Position numbers and translations under genes: made by a program. A stretch of DNA of 46,516 nucleotides from Bacteroidota bacterium (GTDB lineage Bacteria > Bacteroidota > Bacteroidia > Flavobacteriales > Flavobacteriaceae): assembly GCA_947460615.1 (NCBI GenBank), contig CANHHG010000010.1, forward strand, positions 1-46,516. The letters run 5' to 3'. How positions within the stretch are numbered: position 1 is the stretch's first letter; every line of letters starts with the position of its first letter. The notes beneath the pieces are model-generated. The model was not told the DNA's origin, searched no databases, and saw nothing but the letters and a program-made list of their open reading frames with translations. This document shows positions 8,488 through 17,200 of the stretch, in pieces.

Positions 8488-9804
8488 ATGGAATTAAAAG
8501 AAAAATTAGTATCGTCTTTTATGGCTTTTGAAGAGCAAATTGATGTGAATTCAGATTTACATGAGTTGCGGACTTTGGCAATAAAGAACTTTGAAAATAA
8601 AGGTTTTCCAACTAAAAAAGAGGAAGCTTGGAAATATACGTCTTTGAATTCGGTGTTGAAAAATGACTTTTCAGTTTTTCCCAAAAATGAAAATAATATC
8701 GAATTTGCCGATGTGAAAAAGTATTTTCTTCACGAAATAGACACCTATAAAGTAGTGTTTATTGATGGCGTTTTCAGTTCATTTTTATCTTCTACAACTC
8801 ATGATGGAATTGATGTTTGCTTGATGTCATCCGCTTTAAATAAGCCGAAATACAAAATGGTAATTGACAATTATTTCAATAAAATTGCCAATTTAGACGA
8901 AAGTTTAACCTCTTTAAATACGGCTTTCGCCAATGAGGGCGCGTACATTAATATTCCAAAAAGCAAAGTCGTTGACAAGCCAATTGAAATTATGTATTTT
9001 TCTACAGGAAGCGAAGCGGCACTTTTGGTTCAACCAAGAAACTTGGTCGTAGTTGGTGAAAATTCTCACGTGCAAATTATTGAAAGACATCAAAGCTTGA
9101 ATGAAAATCCCGTTTTAACGAATTCGGTGACCGAGATTTTCGCACAAAAAAGAGCTATTGTAGATTACTATAAAATCCAAAATGATAATTTGGAGGCCAA
9201 CTTGATTGATAATACCTATGTTTCTCAAAAACAAGAAACCAATGTTTCTATAAATACGTTTTCATTTGGTGGAAACTTAACTAGAAATAACTTGAATTTC
9301 TATCATTTTGGAGAACGAATTGTAAGTAATTTGAATGGGATTACCATTATTGGCGACAAGCAACATGTTGATCATTATACCTTAGTTCAGCATTCGACAC
9401 CCAATTGTGAAAGCCACCAAGATTATAAAGGGATCTTTTCAGATCGTTCCACGGGGGTTTTCAACGGGAAGATTTATGTAGAAAAGGAAGCTCAAAAAAC
9501 CAATGCCTTTCAAAAAAGCAATAATATTTTATTAAGCGATAAAGCCACAATTAATGCCAAACCACAATTGGAAATTTTTGCTGATGATGTAAAATGTTCT
9601 CACGGATGTACCATAGGACAATTAGATGAAACAGCCATGTTTTACATGCAACAACGTGGAATTCCTAAGAAAGAAGCCAAAGCATTATTGATGTATGCCT
9701 TTTCAAATGCGGTGATTGAAAGCATCAAAATTCCAGAATTGAAACAACGAATTACTAAGATTATTGCCACTAAATTAGGAGTAAAATTGGGGTTTGACTT
9801 GTAG
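8488..9804 (+). CDS. sufD: Fe-S cluster assembly protein SufD
   Basis: The 438-residue protein has the SufBD beta-helix core and the closing motif KCSHGCTIGQLDE, with His372 at the place of the assembly-site His of SufD, followed by FYMQQRGI, which mirrors the SufB tail. It lacks the full [15 protein letters not shown] set of SufB. The N-terminal 110 residues are helical and poorly conserved, as is usual. SufD partners SufB in SufBC2D. The start codon ATG at 8488 is one base after the sufC stop. Confidence 0.95.
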   Translation: MELKEKLVSSFMAFEEQIDVNSDLHELRTLAIKNFENKGFPTKKEEAWKYTSLNSVLKNDFSVFPKNENNIEFADVKKYFLHEIDTYKVVFIDGVFSSFLSSTTHDGIDVCLMSSALNKPKYKMVIDNYFNKIANLDESLTSLNTAFANEGAYINIPKSKVVDKPIEIMYFSTGSEAALLVQPRNLVVVGENSHVQIIERHQSLNENPVLTNSVTEIFAQKRAIVDYYKIQNDNLEANLIDNTYVSQKQETNVSINTFSFGGNLTRNNLNFYHFGERIVSNLNGITIIGDKQHVDHYTLVQHSTPNCESHQDYKGIFSDRSTGVFNGKIYVEKEAQKTNAFQKSNNILLSDKATINAKPQLEIFADDVKCSHGCTIGQLDETAMFYMQQRGIPKKEAKALLMYAFSNAVIESIKIPELKQRITKIIATKLGVKLGFDL

Positions 9805-9839
9805 TTTATTAATGTCATATGACAAAATAAAAAAATAAA

Positions 9840-11057
9840 ATGAGTTTTAATATTGATGCTATTCGTGCCGATTTTCCAATTTTATCTCAAAAGGTAAATG
9901 GAAAACCTTTAGTCTATTTTGACAATGGGGCAACCTCGCAAAAACCTCAGGTTGTGATTGATGCAATTTCAAAATATTATCAAGAAATTAACGCCAACAT
10001 TCACCGTGGCGTTCACACTTTAAGCCAAATGGCAACAGATGCTTATGAAGCTTCTAGAGGGAAAATCCAAAACCATATTAATGCAAAATTTGCTCACGAA
10101 GTACTATTTACTTCTGGAACAACGCATGGAATTAATTTAGTAGCGAATGGTTTTGCATCCCTATTAAAATCGGGAGATGAGGTTTTGGTTTCAGCATTGG
10201 AACACCATTCTAATATTGTGCCTTGGCAAATGTTATGCGAAAAAACAGGTGCTATATTGCGAGTGATTCCAATGGATGAAAATGGAGATTTGATTCTTTC
10301 TGAATTTGATAAATTACTTACCGAGAAAACCAAAATAGTAACGGTAAATCATATTTCTAATGCTTTGGGAACAGTCAATCCTATAAAATACATGATTGAT
10401 AAATCCCACGAATTTGGAGCTGCAGTTTTGATTGACGGGGCGCAAGCAGTTCCCCATTTGAAGCCAGATGTACAAGAATTAGATTGTGATTTTTATGTGT
10501 TTTCAGGGCATAAAATCTGTGGGCCAACAGGAACTGGGATTTTATATGGTAAAGAAGATTGGTTAAACAAATTACCGCCTTATCAAGGGGGAGGGGAAAT
10601 GATTAAAGAAGTGACTTTCGAAAAAACTACTTATGCTGAATTACCTCATAAGTTTGAAGCTGGAACCCCAAATATTGCAGGAGGAATTGTACTTGGAACG
10701 GCAGTTGATTACATGAATCAAATAGGTTTTGATAACATCCAAATTCAGGAAAAAGAATTATTGGACTATGGTACCAAAAGGCTTTTAGAAATTGAAGGGA
10801 TGAAAATTTATGGCACTTCCAAAGAAAAAACATCGGTAATTTCATTTAACATTGAGGGAATCCATCCCTATGATATTGGAACTATAATTGACAAATTAGG
10901 AATTGCAGTTAGAACTGGTCATCATTGTGCTCAACCAATAATGAATTTCTTCAATATACCGGGAACTATTCGTGCTTCGTTTGCATTTTACAATACTAAA
11001 GAAGAAATTGATATCTTTGTTGAAGGTGTCAAAAGAGCCAAATTAATGCTATCGTAA
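9840..11057 (+). CDS. sufS: Cysteine desulfurase SufS
   Basis: The 405-residue PLP enzyme belongs to the class V aminotransferase fold, group II cysteine desulfurases. The PLP lysine is Lys225 in SGHKICGPTG, and the persulfide-forming cysteine is Cys363 in RTGHHCAQP. It removes sulfur from L-cysteine and passes it to SufE, encoded two genes downstream. Motifs at the N terminus (YFDNGATSQKP) and NIHRGVHTLS are classic for SufS. Length is normal. A small lipoprotein gene begins 10 bases after its stop. Confidence 0.97.
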   Translation: MSFNIDAIRADFPILSQKVNGKPLVYFDNGATSQKPQVVIDAISKYYQEINANIHRGVHTLSQMATDAYEASRGKIQNHINAKFAHEVLFTSGTTHGINLVANGFASLLKSGDEVLVSALEHHSNIVPWQMLCEKTGAILRVIPMDENGDLILSEFDKLLTEKTKIVTVNHISNALGTVNPIKYMIDKSHEFGAAVLIDGAQAVPHLKPDVQELDCDFYVFSGHKICGPTGTGILYGKEDWLNKLPPYQGGGEMIKEVTFEKTTYAELPHKFEAGTPNIAGGIVLGTAVDYMNQIGFDNIQIQEKELLDYGTKRLLEIEGMKIYGTSKEKTSVISFNIEGIHPYDIGTIIDKLGIAVRTGHHCAQPIMNFFNIPGTIRASFAFYNTKEEIDIFVEGVKRAKLMLS

Positions 11058-11067
11058 ATATATTTAT

Positions 11068-11520
11068 ATGAGAATTTTATCTTTATTATCAGTATTATTA
11101 TTTGTTTTAGGAAGTTGCAATAGCCAGAAAAATGGGGTTGGGTCGAGTATTGAAATGAAAGATATTGAGATCCAATATGAAGCAAATACAAGAGGCTTTT
11201 ATCAAAAATTGGTTTTAAAAAATGCTGCTGTTTCTTCAACGAATGATAGAGATGGTAAAGAAAATCCAATTGTTCAAAAAGTTTCTGATGCCGATTGGAA
11301 TACTTTAAGGGAGGAAATAAATAAAGTAGACTTAGAGAATTTACCCAATTTAATTGCCCCAACTGAAAAGAGATTTTTTGACGGAGCGGCAATTGCCAAA
11401 TTAAAGATAATTTATAAAGGAAACACCTATCAATCCTCTGATTTTGATCATGGATTTCCTCCAATGCAAATAAAAAGTGTTGTTGAAATTGTGAATTTAT
11501 TATTTAAACCAGAAGAATGA
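11068..11520 (+). CDS. Small predicted lipoprotein embedded in the SUF operon
   Basis: I do not recognise a named family. The 150-residue product has an N-terminal hydrophobic stretch ending in a lipobox-like VLGSC with Cys17, so it is probably lipidated and exported. The mature part is small and polar, with no cysteine apart from the lipobox, which argues against a direct cluster-binding role. It sits between sufS and sufE, and its TGA overlaps the sufE ATG (ATGA at 11517-11520), so the two should be translationally coupled. A function in the SUF pathway is not shown; the operon position is the only clue. Confidence 0.8.
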   Translation: MRILSLLSVLLFVLGSCNSQKNGVGSSIEMKDIEIQYEANTRGFYQKLVLKNAAVSSTNDRDGKENPIVQKVSDADWNTLREEINKVDLENLPNLIAPTEKRFFDGAAIAKLKIIYKGNTYQSSDFDHGFPPMQIKSVVEIVNLLFKPEE

Positions 11521-11939
11521 CAATTACAGAAATACAAGACCAAATTGTAGATGAATTTTCTATGTTTGACGATTGGATGGAGCGCTACGAATACATTATT
11601 GAATTAGGAAAAAAATTACCTTTAATTAATGAGGAATTTAAAACTGAGGAAAATATTATCAAGGGTTGTCAATCTAAAGTTTGGTTAAATGGAGAACAAA
11701 ATGACGGTTTAATTGTTTTTACTGCGGATAGCGATGCAATTTTAACCAAAGGAATTATTGCGATTCTAATTCGAGCTTTTTCGAATCAAAAGGCGGAAGA
11801 TATTTTAGCCGCCGATATGGGTTTTATAGATGAAATAGGACTGAAAGAACATTTGTCACCCACTCGCGCTAATGGTTTGGTTTCAATGATAAAAAATATT
11901 AAAATGTATGCCTTGGCATTCGATTCAAAAAAGGAATAA
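11517..11939 (+). CDS. sufE: Sulfur acceptor SufE
   Basis: The 140-residue cytoplasmic protein has the SufE active-site loop IIKGCQSKVW, with Cys51 as the sulfur-accepting residue. It takes persulfide sulfur from SufS and hands it to SufBCD. The length and the early WMERYEYIIELGKKLP block match the family. Its ATG overlaps the stop of the preceding lipoprotein gene by the ATGA arrangement, and the DUF59 gene begins one base after its TAA. Confidence 0.95.
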   Translation: MTITEIQDQIVDEFSMFDDWMERYEYIIELGKKLPLINEEFKTEENIIKGCQSKVWLNGEQNDGLIVFTADSDAILTKGIIAILIRAFSNQKAEDILAADMGFIDEIGLKEHLSPTRANGLVSMIKNIKMYALAFDSKKE

Positions 11940-11940
11940 T

Positions 11941-12264
11941 ATGGAAGAATTTAACGATACAATCAATTTAGGGGATAATGTAGTTAAAAAATTAAAGGGT
12001 ATTTACGATCCTGAAATCCCAGTTGATATTTACGAATTAGGACTTATCTATGATGTGATGATTAACGAAGACAATGAAGTTAAAATATTAATGACCTTAA
12101 CTTCCCCAAACTGCCCAGTTGCTGAGTCATTACCTCGCGAAGTAGAAGAAAAAGTACAGACAATTGATGAAGTAAAATCATGTGAAGTAGAAATCACATT
12201 TGATCCACCTTGGAGCAAAGATTTAATGAGCGAGGAAGCAAAATTAGAATTAGGAATGCTTTAA
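11941..12264 (+). CDS. SufT-like DUF59 (MIP18 family) iron-sulfur assembly protein
   Basis: The 107-residue product matches the DUF59/MIP18 family: the block YDPEIPVDIYELGLIYDV (22-39) and TSPNCPVAE with the conserved Cys58. Such proteins act late in Fe-S cluster maturation, for example SufT and the eukaryotic CIA factor MIP18; the same domain occurs in PaaD. The position right after sufE favours the SUF role. I start at the ATG at 11941, one base after the sufE stop. A longer frame opening at 11908 would overlap sufE by 32 bases and adds nothing conserved. Confidence 0.9.
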   Translation: MEEFNDTINLGDNVVKKLKGIYDPEIPVDIYELGLIYDVMINEDNEVKILMTLTSPNCPVAESLPREVEEKVQTIDEVKSCEVEITFDPPWSKDLMSEEAKLELGML

Positions 12265-12282
12265 AAATCTGTTTAAAGTAAA

Positions 12283-12789
12283 ATGGACGAAATCATAAAT
12301 AAAGTTGCCAATAGTTCTCTGGAAGTTTTCGATTTAGAAGATTATTATCCTATTGGTAATCGTACACAAATCGATATTTCGCAGTGGCTGACTGATGGAT
12401 TTATTTTAAAAGAAAAAGATTTTCGGGAGCATTTAAAACAACACGATTGGACAAAATACCAAGATCATTTTGTAGCCGTATTTTGTAGTACCGATGCGAT
12501 ACTTCCTGCTTGGGCATCAGTCTTAGTTACCGTCCATTTGGCGCCTTTTGCAAAAAAAATTGTCGATGGTAATTTACAGGGATTAGAGACTTTTTTATAT
12601 CAAGAAATACTTCCTAAAATTGATTATTCCAAATATGAAAATAAGGCGGTGATAATTAAAGGGTGTTCAAAAAAACCAGTTCCAATTAGCGCCTATGTGG
12701 CTGCAGCACAATATTTACAGCCTTTCGCAAAAAGTATAATGTATGGCGAAGCGTGTTCGGCAGTTCCATTATACAAGAAAAAGAACTAA
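12283..12789 (+). CDS. DUF2480 family protein
   Basis: The 168-residue soluble protein matches what I know of DUF2480, a family found beside suf genes in Bacteroidetes and lacking a known function. Recognisable blocks are FDLEDYYP near residue 16, ISQWL, the FCSTDAILPAWA segment around 64-75, KGCSKKPVP and the closing GEACSAVPLYK. The conserved cysteines (in FCSTD, KGCSKKP, GEACS) could bind metal or a cluster, which is my inference. It is the last gene of the SUF run. Its TAA abuts the stop of the convergent hflX gene with no space between. Confidence 0.85.
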   Translation: MDEIINKVANSSLEVFDLEDYYPIGNRTQIDISQWLTDGFILKEKDFREHLKQHDWTKYQDHFVAVFCSTDAILPAWASVLVTVHLAPFAKKIVDGNLQGLETFLYQEILPKIDYSKYENKAVIIKGCSKKPVPISAYVAAAQYLQPFAKSIMYGEACSAVPLYKKKN

Positions 12790-14022
12790 TTAATCTTCTT
12801 CTTCTTTTTCTATTGCGTCTTTAAAATCGGGATACAGAAACTTATTGTAGGGAAATCTTGAGATGTGAATTTCTCGAACGGCTTCATAAACACGCTCTCT
12901 AAATTCTTCAAAATTTTCTTTATGGGTAGCGGAAATAAAAATTGCTTTTTCCTTACCTACATTGTTCATCCAGGTGGTTTTCCATTCTTCTAATGTGAAA
13001 TGTTTTTTAGTTTTTTCAGTTATTAAATCGTCCTCATCTATGGTTAAATGTTTGAAAGCATCAATTTTATTGAAGACCATTAGGGTTGTTTTATTATTGC
13101 TTTTTATATCTGCCAATGTTTGATTTACCGATTCAATATGGTCTTCAAAATCAGGATGGGAGATATCTACTACATGTAATAGTAAGTCGGCTTCACGAAC
13201 TTCATCGAGTGTACTTTTAAAAGAATCTACTAATTGTGTAGGCAATTTTCGAATAAATCCCACAGTATCTGAAAGCAGAAAAGGCAAGTTTTTTATTACC
13301 ACTTTTCTCACGGTGGTATCTAAAGTGGCAAACAATTTATTTTCTACAAAAACATCACTTTTGCCTACCACATTCATTAAAGTTGATTTTCCAACGTTAG
13401 TGTAACCCACTAACGCCACTCTAACCATAGCGCCACGATTACCTCGTTGAACTCCCATTTGCTTGTCTATGGTTTTTATTTTTTCTTTAAGTAAAGCAAT
13501 TCTATCTCTAACAATTCGTCGGTCGGTTTCAATTTCAGTTTCCCCAGGCCCTCGCATACCGATTCCTCCCTTTTGACGTTCTAAGTGGGTCCACATTCCT
13601 GATAACCTTGGAAGTAAGTATTGGCATTGTGCTAATTCAACCTGAGTTCTTGCGTATGAAGTTTCTGCCCTTTGGGCAAATATGTCGAGGATGAGATGTG
13701 TTCTATCGAGAATTTTACAAGCAATTATTCTAGAAATATTTTTTTGTTGCGAGGGAGAAAGTTCATCATCGAAAATAACGGTTGAAATATCATTTTCAAT
13801 CACAAAATGATTTATTTCATCAATTTTTCCTGTTCCCACAAAAGTTTTAGGGTTAGGTCGCTCCATTTTTTGTGAAAATCTTTTAACGACTTCACCGCCA
13901 GCAGTATAAGTTAAAAAAGCCAACTCATCAAGGTACTCATTTAATTTATCTTCGTCCTGTTTTTGAGTAATTATACCTACAATTACGGTTTTTTCAATCT
14001 TTTTTGTGTCTTTTTCTAGCAT
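12790..14022 (-). CDS. hflX: Ribosome-associated GTPase HflX
   Basis: The 410-residue protein has the HflX N-terminal domain (FVGTGKIDEI at 61-70), the glycine-rich linker RGPGETEIETDRR near 157-169, and a TRAFAC GTPase domain with G1 GYTNVGKST at 206-214, G3 DTVGF at 252-256 and G4 NKID at 318-321. HflX splits stalled or hibernating 70S ribosomes. The acidic tail ending EKEEED is common. The gene converges on the SUF operon end. Its upstream region, shared divergently with the adhesin gene, has no clear promoter box on this strand that I can support. Confidence 0.95.
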   Translation of the reverse strand: MLEKDTKKIEKTVIVGIITQKQDEDKLNEYLDELAFLTYTAGGEVVKRFSQKMERPNPKTFVGTGKIDEINHFVIENDISTVIFDDELSPSQQKNISRIIACKILDRTHLILDIFAQRAETSYARTQVELAQCQYLLPRLSGMWTHLERQKGGIGMRGPGETEIETDRRIVRDRIALLKEKIKTIDKQMGVQRGNRGAMVRVALVGYTNVGKSTLMNVVGKSDVFVENKLFATLDTTVRKVVIKNLPFLLSDTVGFIRKLPTQLVDSFKSTLDEVREADLLLHVVDISHPDFEDHIESVNQTLADIKSNNKTTLMVFNKIDAFKHLTIDEDDLITEKTKKHFTLEEWKTTWMNNVGKEKAIFISATHKENFEEFRERVYEAVREIHISRFPYNKFLYPDFKDAIEKEEED

Positions 14023-14149
14023 ATTAAAATATATAATGCAAAGCTACTTTATTTGCATGAAAAATCTAGATTTACTTATTTATAATTAATAAATTTTAAA
14101 ATTCATTAGTTAAAAATCCAATTAAAAGTTATTTTTTAATTTTTTTTGT

Positions 14150-14157
14150 TAAATTTG
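14150..14157 (+). promoter_or_regulatory. -7 promoter box for the adhesin operon
   Basis: TAAATTTG is an exact TAnnTTTG, 51 bases before the adhesin ATG at 14209. An alternative in-frame TTG start at 14146 would sit just upstream of the box, so it is not credible. No TTG stands at the right distance upstream; the region is a T-rich tract. Confidence 0.45.
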
Positions 14158-14208
14158 AAAGCTAAATTGCAAGTTAAATTACCGATTATAATCTTAAATT
14201 TTCATTTT

Positions 14209-17200
14209 ATGAAAAAAATTACACTATTATTAATTACACTATTATTTTCAATCACGGGATTTTCACAAGCCTTACTTCAAGGGTTTGAAACCCCTTCAAC
14301 ACCTTTTGGTATCCCAGCAAACTGGGCAAGATTTCAAAGCGGATCTGGTTCAGAAAGTTGGTTTACAGACGGAACAACTCCCCGCACTGGAACGAAACAT
14401 GCGATGCTATTTGGAGAAAATCTAGGGATTGGAAATTCAGCAAAATATTATTTAGCTTCCCCAGTCGTTACCATTCCGTTGAATGGTCAATTGCGTTTCT
14501 GGGTAAAAACGAGCCAACAAGGAGACCAAGGTGGAGTTTTTAAAATTAAAGTTGCCTCAGCTGCATTAGCGGCAAATCAAACTTCTGAAGCAGCGTATAC
14601 TACTACTCTTCAATCGTATTCAGAATCTCAATTGAGTACAAATGTTGCACCTGCGCCAATTGTTTATGAAGAACAAGTGGTTGATTTTCCGCCAGCAACA
14701 TTTCCTGCAGGAACACAAGTATATATTGCTTTTGTATCTGAAGTTAATCAAACTTCCCCTTTCCAAGGAGACGATTTATTTTTAGACGATGTTTTGGTAG
14801 TTTCAAGATGTTTAGAGCCTAATACTCTTGGGGCTGGAACTTTTACTTCTTCAAGCGCAGTGTTGAACTGGACGAATCCAAATCCATTAACTGGTGCTGG
14901 ATTAAACACTTGTAATCAATGGGAAATAGAGATTATTCCTGCTACTCAATTAGCGCCAATTGGATCTGGAATTGTTGTAAATACCAATCCTTATACCGCT
15001 ACTACTTTAACAGTAGCTCCCTTTGCACCTTTGTTGCCATTAACACAATATAAATATTATGTACGTTCATTGTGTGCCTTTTCGGGCAGTATTTGGGCTG
15101 GACCTTTTCCGTTTACAACGGCTCCAGGGCCAGCAGTTTGTGGCGGAAATTATGTAGACATTGGAGGACTCTCAGGGACTTATGCTAATAATACAACTGC
15201 AGCAACAGGAACCACTGTTATTACTCCAGTTACACCTGGTGATGCCGTTACAGTAACTTTTACTTCATTTGCTACCGAAGTTGGTTTAGATGTACTTAGA
15301 GTTTATAACGGAAATAGTTCTGCCGGAACACTATTGGGAACTTTTTCCGGTACATTAACCGGGGCAAATTTACCTGGGCCATTTACATCTACAGATCCTA
15401 ATGGTAGCTTAACGTTTGTATTTACTTCCGATAATACCGTTACTGCAGCCGGTTGGTTAGCAAACATTACTTGTGCGCCAATTCCTACATGTACTAGACC
15501 AAATACATTAACTAGATCAGCAATCACAGACACTTCAGTTTCGGTTGGTTGGACACAACCCGTAAACCCAAGCGGAAGTACCGCAACAGCCTGGCAATAT
15601 ATTGCCTTACCTTGTGGATCTGTAGCTCCAGCAGCTACTTCTACAGGATGGCTTCCAGCAAATTCAAATCCATTTGTTATTACTGGATTAACTTCTGGAA
15701 CTTGTTTTGATATTTATGTAAGAGCAGCCTGTTCATCAACTGATATTAGCTCTTGGTCATTATTACCTGTCTCAGTAACCACCTTACCGGGTTGTGGCGG
15801 ATCATTCTTTGATCCAGGGGGACCAAATGCCAACTATGCAAATAATATTACTGCAGCTGCAGGAACAACTACAATTTGTCCTTCTATACCAGGACAAGTG
15901 GTAACAGTTACATTTAACTCTTTTGCAACTGAAAGTGGATTTGACTTTTTAAAAGTATATGATGGTAATAATACGACAGGAACTTTGTTGGGAAATTTTT
16001 CGGGGACAGCAACTATAGGACCTTTTACTGCTACTACTGCTTCAGGATGTTTAACTTTTGTATTTACTTCTGACACTGTTACTACCGCAGCTGGGTGGAA
16101 TGCAAGTGTTACTTGTGGACCTCCACCGACTTGTAGTAAACCTAAAAATTTAACAGCTACAACAATCACTCAGTCTACGGCATTACTAGGGTGGACACAA
16201 CCAGCTAATCCGGACGGAAGTAGTGCAACAGCATGGCAGGTTAGCGTTGTACCTTGTGGTTCAGCAGTTCCTCCAATTGGTTCCGCCAGTTGGGTGAATG
16301 CCAATTCAAATCCGTTTTATATTACAGGATTGAATTCGGCAACTTGTTATAATTACTATGTTAGAGCAATATGTTCTCCAACAGATGCTAGTTCCGTAGC
16401 AGGGCCATTTAGTTTTAATACATTAATTTCAAATGATGAATGTACTGGAGCAATTGACATTGCAGTAAATCAAAACACCAATTGTTTGCAAACAGTTTTG
16501 GGAAGCGTTGCCTTTGCGACAGGATCGATACAAGCAAATTCTTGTGGAGGAACGATTGATGATGATGATGTTTGGTTTAAATTTACCGCGACTGCTACAA
16601 GTCATTATATTACAATTCTAGGTGAAAGCTATAGTATAGCTCCAGGAAATATCAACTTTGCACTTTATACAGGAACTTGCGGCTCCCTGACTCAGTTTGG
16701 GACTACCTGTTTTACAGTAGCTAACAATACAGCAACTGGATTAACCATTGGTCAAACGTATTATATTAGAGCCTATTCAACTGGAGCTGTTGCCTCAACA
16801 ACTAGATTTGAACTATGTGTTGGTACCAATGTTGGGACTTGTGGAACGGCATTACCATTGTGTGCTATAAACCCAATTATTATTCCTAACAATGTAGGGG
16901 TTCCTACCTTGCCAAATCCTATAAGTCCTTTTTCAACAACAAGCACAACAGTAGGATGTTTAGGATCAGCCCCTTCACCAACTTTTTATTATTTACAAAT
17001 ACCAACCAACGGAAACTACAATTTCTTTTTAGAGCAAAACACTAGCAGCGCCTTTAATGGAACTGGTATTGATGTGGATTTCGTAGCTTGGGGACCATTT
17101 ACTTCAAATGCAGCTGCTTGTGCGGGTATTTCTACTACAAACGCACCTGCTACAGGAATTGCATGTAGTTTTTCTGCCGCTTTTACTGAAAACTTTGGAG

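Noticed and set aside
10988-11464. 158-codon minus-strand frame over the sufS end and lipoprotein gene
   Set aside because: It runs opposite two genes of a coherent operon; the product is low in complexity and rich in Leu, Ser and Tyr, as in shadow frames.
14146-14208. Longer adhesin start at TTG 14146
   Set aside because: The TTG is immediately upstream of the -7 box, and the added 21 residues precede a perfect signal peptide that begins at ATG 14209.
15303-16169. Antisense open frames of 76 and 111 codons inside the adhesin gene
   Set aside because: They lie opposite Thr/Val-rich repeat coding, which leaves few stops on the other strand, and show no start signal or recognisable protein.
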